NCBI GenBank assembly: GCA_032250555.1
Contig: JAVVFI010000063.1
Location: 1 to 17,345 of the forward strand
Length of the DNA: 17,345 nucleotides
Reading direction: 5' to 3'
Source: NIOZ-UU13 sp032250555
GTDB taxonomy: Bacteria > Planctomycetota > Phycisphaerae > Sedimentisphaerales > Anaerobacaceae
The translations under genes and the position numbers were made by a program. The notes beneath the pieces were generated by a model that saw only the letters and a program-made list of their open reading frames with translations, was not told where the DNA came from and searched no databases. Position 1 is the first letter of the stretch. Each line of letters opens with the position of its first letter. Positions 6,558-14,744 of the stretch are shown here, in pieces.

Positions 6558-7895
6558 ATGCGCTTGTATTTGCGGACATACCAATTAGCCTTGTTGATGT
6601 GGGTTTGGATCGCTTTGCTCGTTAGCGGCGGGTGCGCCGCTCCGACAAGGAATCCGGCGAAGGACGGGCCGCAACAAATCAGCGAAACGGACGAGCCGCA
6701 ACAAATCAGCGAAACAGACGGCAACCAGCCGATCGAGGCAGCGGAGCTTGACGAGCTGACACGCGCCTTCGCCGATCGCTACGTCGGTCTGCTCTATTCC
6801 GTCTGCGATGCCCTGAAGAAGGATAATCCCGATCCGGTGCAGTGCCGCGAAGCGCAGGTGCTGATGGTGGACTGTGCCACGAACATTTACGACATCGCCA
6901 GCAATGCTGATGCATTCACCCGCATGCTCGACCTGGTGGTCGTTACTACGCTGGTTAGTCAAGTGTGGATCGACGACGACAGGGTCGCGGAGGTATTCGC
7001 GGGCCGCGAAGAGTTGCTGATCCGTGCTTTACACCACGGCCGAGTGGAAGCTTGGGCTCTGGCTGCCCAGGCGCTCAGGCCCGACCAGATCGACCTGCTG
7101 GACTACCTGCTCTGGGACTGGCGTCGGCACAACCCCGACATGGTGAGAGTATCGTTTGTCCGCTTCTCCAACTTCGCCATCGGGCGAGGCAAGTCCGCCA
7201 ACTCCGAGGTGCTCGCTGCTGGGGGGTTCTACGCCAATGTCGGGCGGCAAGGCCAGGCGGTCGACGAGGCCCGCCTGCTCGCGGAGCGGATGTTCTACAT
7301 GCTCAAGCGCGAACCCACTTTGTTACGATGGCAGGTGGATACGCTGAAGGAGGACATCTTCAACGCTTTCGACGACCGCATGAAGCAGGCAGACGCGACT
7401 GTCGCCAATGTGAGGGCCGTTGTAAGCGAGGCGAACGATCTCGTCACCTCTATAGGACCGACGAGCAAGTCGCTCAACGAGATGCTGACTACGGCGGACA
7501 TCCTGCTGGCCCGGTTTGAGACATGGAACAGGTGGAGTATTGCCCAGGGGGCTAGACCGTTCGACATCCGCGAGTATATGGATGGGCTGAAGGAACTGGC
7601 GGTAGCCGTGGAAAAGATGAATGATATGCTCAAGTCGTCGAACGAATTGCTCGGATCATCGGAATGGGACCGCCGGATTCAGCAGGTAAGCCAGTCAGCC
7701 GACGAGCGGATGAAGATGGCAGCCGAGCAGACCCAATGGGTAATTCACGATGCCTTCTGGCGGGTCTATGTGGTGATCGGTATCCTGTTCGCGATGTTCA
7801 TCCTCTGCATGGTGGCGGTGTTCATGGTCATTCGTAGGCTCACGATCGTCACGGAAAACGCGAGTGATGCGGGCAGAAGGGAGATATCCAAATGA
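6558..7895 (+). CDS. Lipoprotein with coiled-coil region and C-terminal membrane helix, unknown function
   Basis: 445 residues; I do not recognise a named family. Residues 1-26 look like a lipoprotein signal with VSGGC (22-26, Cys 26). A low-complexity linker contains two copies of PQQISETD (38-45 and 47-54). Residues 60-270 are largely helical and acidic, with conserved-looking cores such as LLDYLLWDWRRHNPDMVRVSF and EARLLAERMFYMLKREP. Residues about 275-395 are long heptad-like helices (TVANVRAVVSEANDLV, SLNEMLTTADILLARF, EKMNDMLKSSNELL). A membrane helix follows at about 402-427 (VYVVIGILFAMFILCMVAVFMVI), with a short cytosolic basic tail. Both ends may thus be held in the inner membrane with the middle in the periplasm. 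The stop overlaps the PstS-like start as ATGA (7892-7895), so the two proteins are probably made together and interact. A GGGAAG ribosome site precedes the ATG. The gene looks GC-richer than its neighbours. Confidence 0.75.
   Translation: MRLYLRTYQLALLMWVWIALLVSGGCAAPTRNPAKDGPQQISETDEPQQISETDGNQPIEAAELDELTRAFADRYVGLLYSVCDALKKDNPDPVQCREAQVLMVDCATNIYDIASNADAFTRMLDLVVVTTLVSQVWIDDDRVAEVFAGREELLIRALHHGRVEAWALAAQALRPDQIDLLDYLLWDWRRHNPDMVRVSFVRFSNFAIGRGKSANSEVLAAGGFYANVGRQGQAVDEARLLAERMFYMLKREPTLLRWQVDTLKEDIFNAFDDRMKQADATVANVRAVVSEANDLVTSIGPTSKSLNEMLTTADILLARFETWNRWSIAQGARPFDIREYMDGLKELAVAVEKMNDMLKSSNELLGSSEWDRRIQQVSQSADERMKMAAEQTQWVIHDAFWRVYVVIGILFAMFILCMVAVFMVIRRLTIVTENASDAGRREISK
6663..6716 (+). 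repeat. Tandem 27-bp coding repeat (two copies)
   Basis: Units 6663-6689 and 6690-6716 match at 25 of 27 bases and stay in frame, duplicating the peptide CCGCAACAAATCAGC encodes (PQQIS) plus flanks. They sit in the linker just after the lipoprotein Cys. This is a recent in-frame duplication, likely variable in copy number between strains. Confidence 0.9.
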
Positions 7896-8947
7896 TTCGG
7901 CTGCTCTTAATGGTTGCCATTTCTCTTGTTTGTGCCATCATGATAGGCTGTTCTGCGCCGCCGTTGAGCGGCGAGCGAGTCGCAAGCGACCAGGTCGTTT
8001 ACAGGGCCGACACCGCTCTCCCTGTTGCCGTGGGTGACGCTAATGACACACACATCTTATCCGATGAGCTTCTGCCCTACGAGTCCGTAGCCGGTCTCTC
8101 GGGGGAGATCACCAGCATCGGCGAGTCCACAACCACCAATGTCGTGGCCCGCATCGCGGCCGAGTTCCGGAGAATGTACCCGGACGTGACGCTGCAAGTA
8201 ACCGCCAGCCAGATAAGCATCGGCCCTGCGGCGCTCCTGGAGGGCAGGACCGACATCGTGCCGATGAACCGTCCGCTCACTCCCGAAGAGGTCCGGAGTT
8301 TCACCAAGAAGTACGGATACCCTCCCACTGAGATCAAGGTAGCTGCCGATGCCCTGGCTATATACGTCGAGAAGGGGAATCCGGTGCCCGGACTGACGCT
8401 TGGGCAACTGGATGGTATCTTCTCCCGGACGCAGCGCCGGGGCTTGAGTCCGATTGAGACGTGGGGACAGATTGGACTGACGGCAGAGTGGGCCGATCGC
8501 CGAATAACACTTTACGGGTACGGCCCCTATGATGGTGCCCACCAGATATTTAAACAACAAGTGCTGGATGGAGGCGAGTTTCGGCTGTCACTAAGGGTTG
8601 AGGGGGGAGGGTCATCGATTGCGCAAGGCGTTGCCGCTAATCCGGGAGCGATTGGATTTGCCAGTATCTTCTTCGCCTGTAAGCGGGTGCAGTCGGTACC
8701 GCTGGCCGGGGCCGATGGGCAATTCTATGTACCGACGGAAGAGAACGTCCACAGCAATAGGTACCCGCTGAGCCGATTCCTCTACATCTGTGTGAAAAAG
8801 CCCCCGCGCCAACCTCTCGGTGGCCCGGCAGCTGAGTTCCTGCGATTTCTGCTCTCGCGAGAGGGGCAACAAATTGTTGCTGATGGCGGCAACATCCCTC
8901 TCGATGCGGCGACAGCGGAGCAAAGCAGGCGCATGCTGGCGGAGTGA
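7892..8947 (+). CDS. PstS-like phosphate-binding lipoprotein, orphan from the Pst permease
   Basis: 351 residues. The N-terminus has a lipoprotein signal ending IMIGC (Cys 20). Residues 70-345 match the PstS-like periplasmic binding fold (PF12849): GEITSIGESTTTNVVARIAAEF (71-92) parallels the GSSTV phosphate loop of PstS, LLEGRTDIVPMNRPLTPEE (115-133) parallels the GxxDIxxxSRxLxxEE block, and YVEKGNPVPGLTLGQL is the usual strand and helix before the hinge. GEGGGSSIAQGV-like RVEGGGSSIAQGV and NPGAIGFAS form the distal phosphate and hinge region. It would sit on the outer face of the inner membrane, or on the outer membrane, and bind phosphate or a similar oxyanion. No pstC, pstA, pstB or phoU is present. 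It is translationally coupled (ATGA overlap) to the membrane lipoprotein upstream, so a sensing role with that partner is plausible. This is inference. Confidence 0.85.
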   Translation: MIRLLLMVAISLVCAIMIGCSAPPLSGERVASDQVVYRADTALPVAVGDANDTHILSDELLPYESVAGLSGEITSIGESTTTNVVARIAAEFRRMYPDVTLQVTASQISIGPAALLEGRTDIVPMNRPLTPEEVRSFTKKYGYPPTEIKVAADALAIYVEKGNPVPGLTLGQLDGIFSRTQRRGLSPIETWGQIGLTAEWADRRITLYGYGPYDGAHQIFKQQVLDGGEFRLSLRVEGGGSSIAQGVAANPGAIGFASIFFACKRVQSVPLAGADGQFYVPTEENVHSNRYPLSRFLYICVKKPPRQPLGGPAAEFLRFLLSREGQQIVADGGNIPLDAATAEQSRRMLAE

Positions 8948-9375
8948 TTAGTCGAGATGAACCTATCACACCCGGGCCAAATGGTTAGATTATTAGTTGG
9001 CCGGATTATGTGAACTTTGGTGGACTACATTTATGTAGCCTGTGAACCTAAAATGCTTCGAAAGAGGTTTTACAAGGAAACATTTGACTCTGGATCATTT
9101 CACGACCTGCCGATGGCTGGAGCCCGAATAAGCGCGTAGTTATTTGACTGTCCGCACCCACTCATCAACACTTCGAAAAATTCACAATTTTCAGTAAAAA
9201 ATGATAGTAATTTCGAACAAATCTCTAAATTTCTAAAAAAAATTAATCCTTTTCTTTATATCGGATTACGTACCCTGAGCCCCGGAAAACGAACTGATTT
9301 TTCATATCAAACGTGCATGTACTTCTAATTATAGGGAGACTGTTTTTTCCTCAGTCCGGTTTCTTTTATACAGCA

Positions 9376-9455
9376 CATATTTTATTTGCACTCATAAGAA
9401 TGTGGTTGAAATAAATCAAGGTCATCTTATTATGAGTGCTTGTAAATAAAATATG
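9376..9455 (+). promoter_or_regulatory. Long stem-loop / dyad just upstream of the glycan operon
   Basis: CATATTTTATTT (9376-9387) is the exact reverse complement of AAATAAAATATG (9444-9455), and GCACTCATAA (9388-9397) of TTATGAGTGC (9430-9439). Together they make 22 perfect pairs interrupted only by a 4-base bulge, TTGT (9440-9443), on the right arm. A smaller TTGA/TCAA hairpin (9406-9409, 9416-9419) could form in the loop. The dyad ends 19 bases before the ribosome site of the GH38-like gene, leaving that site free. It could be an mRNA-stabilising leader, a binding site for a dimeric regulator, or a small inverted-repeat element. No T-run follows, so it is unlikely to be a terminator. Confidence 0.65.
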
Positions 9456-9473
9456 AACAGAATTTCCAGGGTC

Positions 9474-9480
9474 AGGAGGT
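9474..9480 (+). promoter_or_regulatory. Strong ribosome binding site of the GH38-like gene
   Basis: AGGAGGT lies 4 bases before ATG 9485 and is the closest match to the consensus Shine-Dalgarno in the window, fixing this start and suggesting high translation of the first operon gene. Confidence 0.8.
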
Positions 9481-9484
9481 CAAA

Positions 9485-12400
9485 ATGAATCATTCCAGTG
9501 TAAATATCAAGTCAGCAATCTCTGTTCTATCAGTAATAGTAATCATCACCCTTTGCTGTAATACGGTCATCGCTCAGGAGCAATTGAAATTTACATCCAT
9601 CAAGCCGACTGTATTCTTTGTAAGCAAGGACAATACTCTCAGCCAGTTAGGTGAGGCGACAATAAATAATCCTTCGCAAGGGGAAGAACAAATCACTCTG
9701 CAAATTCAAATTGCCGGCGAAGGAACGAGAAAAATCTCTGCAACAGTTGCTAAAGGTACAACGACCGTAAAATTCCCATTCCCCAATATCAGTGAAGCCA
9801 AGCTGGTGACTTTTATTCTCACAATAGAAGGCAGAGAGCACGACCGCCGCAGCATGACCTGGCAGCCGCAAAGAAAATGGAGAGTATATTTTATTCCTAT
9901 TACTCACCATGACCTGGGATACACAGATACAATTGAAAACGTCCTTAACAGGTATGCAGATTTTTATGATGACATCCTGCGCTTCTGCCGCGAAACCGAC
10001 AACTGGCCTGACGAGGCAAAGTACCGCTACACCGCCGAGGGCGCCTGGGCGATGAAGCACTTCGTCGAAACAAGAGACAAAAAAAATATCGATGAGTTAG
10101 GCAAATATATCAAACTGGGGCGAATTGAAATCGGGGCCCTGATGGGCAACCAAATCAGTTGTCTGCACAGCCACGAAGAGCTTGTTCGCCTTATGTATCC
10201 ATCATTTAGAATGTCTCGTCAATTCGACGGCCAAATCCTAACCGGCTCGATTACCGACGTGCCGGGCCTTAGCTGGGGACTTCCCACCGTAATGGCAGGT
10301 GCAGGTGTAAAATATTTCTTCGCAGGACTGCCAACATATTTCGAATGGGGCAGAAACGACATTCACACATTCTGGGACGAATCAGCGGTTCTCCGCTACG
10401 GCAGACCTGACGCATTCCGCTGGGAGGGTCCTGACGGTAAATCCGTGTTAGTTTACTACCAGTCCAGCTACGGTTTTTTCGGAGATGTTACAGGCCCGCA
10501 TTCGTACAAGTATGTGATGGACAGGCTCCCCGGTGAACTCGAGAAGATGCAGGAACAAAACACGCCATTCAGTGTAATGCGGTACATTCACAACGGGGTT
10601 GATAATTATCCGCCAAGCATAGAGATAAGCGAAATCGTTCGCCAGTGGAACAATAAATGGGTTTATCCTAAACTTATTGTCGGCACGAACACTATGTTCT
10701 TCGAGGAACTTGAGAAACAATGCTCCGATATCCGTACATTCAGAGGGGAACTGCCGGACACCGACTATGTTGTCGGCGCTCTTTCAACAGCTAAGGAAAC
10801 AACTATTAATCGTCTGACACATGATAAACTTGTAAGCGCTGAAAAGCTGGCCACTGCGGCTTCATTGACAGGAGATTTCACCTATCCTGCCGATGATATC
10901 CGCAAGGCTAACGATGATATGCTGCTCTACGACGAACACACATGGGGCAAAGACTACCCGGCGGGCAAACTGCAGGACTGGGCATGGAATGAAAAGAGCC
11001 ATTACGCCTATAGAGCCGCCGGACTGACACAGCAAATCACCAACGCAAGCGTCTCTCACATCGTTAATAAAATAGAGCGAAAAGAAGACGGCCATTACAT
11101 TGTAGTTTTCAATCCGCTTTCGTTTAAGAGGACGGACATCGTACGCGTGGCTAAGTTCGGTAACGCTGGTTCAAGAGTTTATGATTTAAGTCTTCCAGCC
11201 AACAAGACGAGTGATTCGTTCTCCGAAGTTTGTCAATACGTCGCTTTGGCCGGTCCACAGGCGGCTGTTCCTTATGCGGCTTATCGTCACGCACGCGGCC
11301 AGTTCGAGCCGCGAGAGCTTTATGACCTGGTTTTCGTGGCTAAGGACGTTCCGCCGCTTGGCTACAAGGTCTTCAAAATTGGCGACAAGGTATCCGACCA
11401 TTCATCAGACCGGATAAAAACAGAGCCAAATATGTTAGAGAGCCGCTTTTACAGGATAATAATCGATCCCAAAACGGGAGGTGTCAGCAGTATATTCGAC
11501 AAGGAATTAAAACGTGAGCTTGTGGATCAGGATGCAGATCACAAGGTCAACCAGTTCGTCATGCGCTGGATGCAGACCGCCAAAATAGAAGGCCCCACTA
11601 ACGTAATTATACAGAAAGGCCAAAGCGGCCCTGTCTATGAAAGTCTAATAATAAAAGCCGAAGGGCCGGGCTGCCCGCAGATAACGCAGGAAATAATTCT
11701 CTACAATCATACCAAACGAATCGATTTCGCCAACCGCATTTTGAGAGACTCCACTCCCCTGCAGGAAATCTACTTCGCATTCCCGTTTAAGATGGACGAA
11801 CCTGATTTCAGGTACGAAGGTTCCAACTCTGTCATCAAACCATTCCGCGACCAGTTCCCAGGTTCGAATACCAACTATTATGCCGCCCAGCACTGGGCGG
11901 ATGTCTCCGACGGACAATTCGGTATCACACTATCGGCGGCCGAATCACATCTCTTCGAGTTCGGCGGGCTGTGGCCGAACTATTGTTCGCAGGCACATCA
12001 CGGTATCGATCCGCCCGGCTTCGGCGCCGATTTCGTAAAGCCGCAGCAGGTTACAAAAGGCCACATATACGCTTTCGCTATGGGCAGCAACTTCAGGACG
12101 AACTTTCAGCCTGTCCAGCAAAGCGAAATACTCTTCCACTATTCCCTGACCTCGCACGAAGGCGATTGGCAGAAAGGCAATTGCGCCCGCTTCGGATGGT
12201 CTGCAGCCAATCAGTTTATCGTTGATGATGTTCGCGGCAAAAAGGAAGGGCCTCTTGCGCCGGATACAATGAGCTTTTGCTCGGTTGATAAGCCCAATGT
12301 ACTTTTGACTGCTCTAAAACTGGCCGAGGACGGCGATGGAATAATCATCCGCCTGATTGAAACACAGGGCAAGGCAACTACTGCAACTGTAACATTACCT

Positions 12401-12535
12401 CATATTGCAGTGGTTGATGCTAAGCTAACAAATCTGGTTGAACAGGATAAAGGCCGGGCCGATTTTACGGAGCATGAAATACAAGCAGACATTGGAGCCT
12501 TCGGCATAACAACAATACGAATTAAAACAAATTAA
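9485..12535 (+). CDS. Secreted GH38-type alpha-mannosidase-like glycosidase
   Basis: 1016 residues with a signal peptide (hydrophobic 11-30, likely cut after NTVIA). An N-terminal beta-sandwich (about 35-130) precedes the GH38 catalytic domain (about 131-510). The expected zinc and catalytic residues are visible: ITHHDLGYTDT (139-149) gives His141 and Asp143; GSITDVPGLSWG (254-265) gives the nucleophile candidate Asp258; LLYDEHTWG (480-488) gives the zinc ligand His485. Residues 520-1016 form the long beta-rich C-terminal region usual for family 38 enzymes. Family 38 members hydrolyse alpha-mannosidic bonds with retention, using a divalent metal; HHDLGYT departs from the classic HxHxDPGW wording, so this belongs to a divergent bacterial branch whose substrate is uncertain. 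It is first in a three-gene operon; the next gene starts 23 bases later. The protein probably acts in the periplasm. Confidence 0.85.
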   Translation: MNHSSVNIKSAISVLSVIVIITLCCNTVIAQEQLKFTSIKPTVFFVSKDNTLSQLGEATINNPSQGEEQITLQIQIAGEGTRKISATVAKGTTTVKFPFPNISEAKLVTFILTIEGREHDRRSMTWQPQRKWRVYFIPITHHDLGYTDTIENVLNRYADFYDDILRFCRETDNWPDEAKYRYTAEGAWAMKHFVETRDKKNIDELGKYIKLGRIEIGALMGNQISCLHSHEELVRLMYPSFRMSRQFDGQILTGSITDVPGLSWGLPTVMAGAGVKYFFAGLPTYFEWGRNDIHTFWDESAVLRYGRPDAFRWEGPDGKSVLVYYQSSYGFFGDVTGPHSYKYVMDRLPGELEKMQEQNTPFSVMRYIHNGVDNYPPSIEISEIVRQWNNKWVYPKLIVGTNTMFFEELEKQCSDIRTFRGELPDTDYVVGALSTAKETTINRLTHDKLVSAEKLATAASLTGDFTYPADDIRKANDDMLLYDEHTWGKDYPAGKLQDWAWNEKSHYAYRAAGLTQQITNASVSHIVNKIERKEDGHYIVVFNPLSFKRTDIVRVAKFGNAGSRVYDLSLPANKTSDSFSEVCQYVALAGPQAAVPYAAYRHARGQFEPRELYDLVFVAKDVPPLGYKVFKIGDKVSDHSSDRIKTEPNMLESRFYRIIIDPKTGGVSSIFDKELKRELVDQDADHKVNQFVMRWMQTAKIEGPTNVIIQKGQSGPVYESLIIKAEGPGCPQITQEIILYNHTKRIDFANRILRDSTPLQEIYFAFPFKMDEPDFRYEGSNSVIKPFRDQFPGSNTNYYAAQHWADVSDGQFGITLSAAESHLFEFGGLWPNYCSQAHHGIDPPGFGADFVKPQQVTKGHIYAFAMGSNFRTNFQPVQQSEILFHYSLTSHEGDWQKGNCARFGWSAANQFIVDDVRGKKEGPLAPDTMSFCSVDKPNVLLTALKLAEDGDGIIIRLIETQGKATTATVTLPHIAVVDAKLTNLVEQDKGRADFTEHEIQADIGAFGITTIRIKTN

Positions 12536-12558
12536 GAGGCTTCTTAAAGGATGGTATA

Positions 12559-14721
12559 ATGAAACGAATTCTTGCTCAGTTCGCAGCAGTGTTGTTTGTT
12601 ATCAATATTGTATTGTTCCCAGCTAAGGCCGCTTACTCAAAAGGAAGGTCAAATATACTGCCAGACCATCGAATTGATCGCCAGGCATTGGTGAGACGAA
12701 ATAATGTCATCTTAAAAAAAGCTGATCCACTTAATCCTTTGAGCGTCGGCAACGGCGAGTTTGCTTTCACCGCAGATATTACAGGCCTTCAGACATTTGG
12801 CGAATATTATGAAAAAGGTATGCCTCTCGGAACTCAATCTCAATGGGGCTGGCACACAATGCCTAATCCCGAAGGCTACAAATTGTCTGATATCTTAGAG
12901 AACTATACAGTGGCTTCCCGCAAGGTACCTTATGCTTCGGGCAGCGGATCCTCAAGAGGATATTCGCCTGCTGCAACATGGCTGCGTTCAAATCCTCATC
13001 GAATGCATCTCGGAAAAATCGGATTGCGGCTCCAGAAATCTGACGGCTCGTCTGCCGGCATTAACGATTTAACAAATACGTACCAGAGCCTTGACTTATG
13101 GACGGGATTGTTGACAAGCCGGTTCGAAGTAGAAGCCCAGCCTGTAAAAGTCTTGACTGTTTGCCATCCGGAGCGTGATTTATTGGCGGTTCGTATCGAA
13201 TCACCGTTGCTCGGAAAAAAACGATTGAAGGTCTCGCTTGCATTTCCATACGGTAATGACGAATGGAGAAATGCAGCAGATTGGGACCACCCGTTGCGCC
13301 ACACAACACAACTTCAAATCGCAGGCAATCAGGCTGATTTAACAAGAACACTTGACAACGACCAGTATTATGTTCGAGTTTCTTTCTCTGAAGCGGGCGG
13401 ATTCAGCGCTAAATCACAACATGAATATGAAATATCCGGACAGGACGGCCAACCTCTCGATATTTTATTTGCGTTTTCTGCAAATCAAATTACAGAGCAA
13501 TTATCTGATTACAAGAAAGTCCGGGAAGGGGCAGAGGCTCACTGGCGAAAATTCTGGAGCACCGGTGGTGCGATAGATTTTTCCCAATGCGCCGATCCGC
13601 GTGCCGCGGAACTCGAAAGAAGAGTCGTGCTTTCACAATACCTTACAGCCATTCAGTGCTCAGGTTCCCGTCCTCCGCAGGAAACAGGTTTGGTATGTAA
13701 CAGTTGGTTTGGCAAATTTCACCTGGAGATGCACTGGTGGCATGCGGTGCACTTTGCCCTGTGGGATCGTTTGGAACTGCTCGAGCGCAGCCTGCCATGG
13801 TATGAATCGATTATGCCCAAGGCTAAAGCCACCGCCGAACTTCAGGGCTATAAGGGTGTTCGCTGGCCTAAGATGGTTTCTCCCGACGGCAGGGACAGTC
13901 CCAGCAGTGTCGGTGTATTCCTGATATGGCAGCAGCCCCATCCGATTTATTATGCCGAGTTATGTTACAGAGCACACGGAGACAGGAAAACCCTGGAACG
14001 ATACCGGCAGATTGTATTCGAGACGGCCGAGTTTATGGCTTCTTATCCGGTTTGGGATCATATAAATCAGCGCTATGTGCTGGGGCCGGCCCTGATACCT
14101 GCTCAGGAAAGTTACGGGCGTTATAAGACCAGCGCTATCAATCCGACTTTCGAGCTTGCCTATTGGCACTGGGCTCTGGAAACCGCACAAAAGTGGCGAC
14201 AGAGGCTGGGGCTGGAACGCAATCCTGATTGGGATAAGGTCATCAAGAACCTTTCTCAGCCGACTGTTCGCGAAGGTCTTTATACAGGGATCGAAACATC
14301 GCCATACACAATTACCCGGGACCATCCTTCAATGTTATGCGCCATAGGATTCCTGCCGCAGACACCCTTGATAAAATCTGATGTCATGAAGAGAACTCTG
14401 GAGAATGTATTTAAAGTATGGGACTGGCCCAGTACGTGGGGCTGGGACTATCCCGTTATGGCAATGACCGCGGCACGCCTGGGCGAACCTGAAAAAGCAG
14501 TAGATGCCTTGTTCGTTGAAGCACAAAAGAACCGCTATTTAGCAAACGGACACAATTATCAATCGGCCCGGCTGCCGCTATACCTGCCCGGCAACGGGGG
14601 TTTACTTACGGCGGTTGCGATGATGGCAGCCGGCTGGGACGGCGCCGACCGCCCGGCACCGGGATTTCCAAAGAATGGACAATGGAATATACGTTGGGAG
14701 GGACTCAAACGTATGCCATGA
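12559..14721 (+). CDS. Secreted six-hairpin glycosidase (GH65/GH95-like)
   Basis: 720 residues with a signal peptide (about 1-24, cut after PAKA). Residues 57-110 hold LNPLSVGNGEFAFTADITG, typical of the N-terminal beta-sandwich of GH65/GH95-type enzymes. Residues 345-690 form the (alpha/alpha)6 barrel, recognisable from SWFGKFHLEMHWWHAVHFAL (382-401), GVRWPKMVSPDG, PIYYAELCYRAHG and WGWDYPVMAMTAARLG. Acidic candidates are Glu390 in FHLEMHWW and Glu517 in LIPAQESYGRY, which sits where clan members place the general acid; this assignment is inference. Clan members include inverting glycosidases and phosphorylases acting on alpha-glucosides, alpha-fucosides or rhamnosides; a secreted protein with no phosphorylase context is more likely a hydrolase. 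It lies 23 bases after the GH38-like gene with an AAAGG ribosome site, and its stop overlaps an alternative start of the next gene. Confidence 0.75.
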   Translation: MKRILAQFAAVLFVINIVLFPAKAAYSKGRSNILPDHRIDRQALVRRNNVILKKADPLNPLSVGNGEFAFTADITGLQTFGEYYEKGMPLGTQSQWGWHTMPNPEGYKLSDILENYTVASRKVPYASGSGSSRGYSPAATWLRSNPHRMHLGKIGLRLQKSDGSSAGINDLTNTYQSLDLWTGLLTSRFEVEAQPVKVLTVCHPERDLLAVRIESPLLGKKRLKVSLAFPYGNDEWRNAADWDHPLRHTTQLQIAGNQADLTRTLDNDQYYVRVSFSEAGGFSAKSQHEYEISGQDGQPLDILFAFSANQITEQLSDYKKVREGAEAHWRKFWSTGGAIDFSQCADPRAAELERRVVLSQYLTAIQCSGSRPPQETGLVCNSWFGKFHLEMHWWHAVHFALWDRLELLERSLPWYESIMPKAKATAELQGYKGVRWPKMVSPDGRDSPSSVGVFLIWQQPHPIYYAELCYRAHGDRKTLERYRQIVFETAEFMASYPVWDHINQRYVLGPALIPAQESYGRYKTSAINPTFELAYWHWALETAQKWRQRLGLERNPDWDKVIKNLSQPTVREGLYTGIETSPYTITRDHPSMLCAIGFLPQTPLIKSDVMKRTLENVFKVWDWPSTWGWDYPVMAMTAARLGEPEKAVDALFVEAQKNRYLANGHNYQSARLPLYLPGNGGLLTAVAMMAAGWDGADRPAPGFPKNGQWNIRWEGLKRMP

Positions 14722-14744
14722 CAGCATATAAGGAGTTGAAGAAA

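Larger units (their letters stand above)
8948..9484. other. Intergenic region with several dyads
   Basis: About 540 bases without a convincing gene. Near its start, GGCCAA (8975-8980) pairs with TTGGCC (8997-9002) in a hairpin that may end the PstS-like transcript, though no T-run follows. A perfect dyad CTACAT-TT-ATGTAG (9025-9038) is flanked by direct repeats TGTGAAC (9009-9015 and 9041-9047). The middle (9150-9260) is very AT-rich. Short open frames, for example from ATG 9053 (28 codons), have no ribosome site. The long stem-loop at 9376-9455 is listed separately. A clear sigma-70 promoter is not obvious. Confidence 0.6.

Noticed and set aside
6965..7519. 184-codon plus-strand open frame inside the lipoprotein gene
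   Set aside because: A shadow frame created by high GC; the translation is rich in Arg, Gly and Pro and matches no family, while the 445-residue frame has a signal peptide and membrane helix.
8957..9013. 18-codon open frame directly after the PstS-like gene
   Set aside because: Too short, overlaps the GGCCAA hairpin, and resembles nothing known.
9053..9139. 28-codon open frame starting MLRKRFYKETF
   Set aside because: No ribosome site, no recognisable family, and chance frames of this length are expected in the region.
8948..9484. Possible transposon ends or attachment site because of the direct and inverted repeats
   Set aside because: No transposase, integrase or target duplication is visible nearby; repeats are too short to support an element.
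14682..14744. Upstream starts (14682 or 14718) for the GDSL-propeller gene
   Set aside because: ATG 14745 has a well-spaced AAGGAG; the earlier ones lie in or at the end of the previous gene and would lengthen an already long leader. The 14718 ATGA overlap remains possible.
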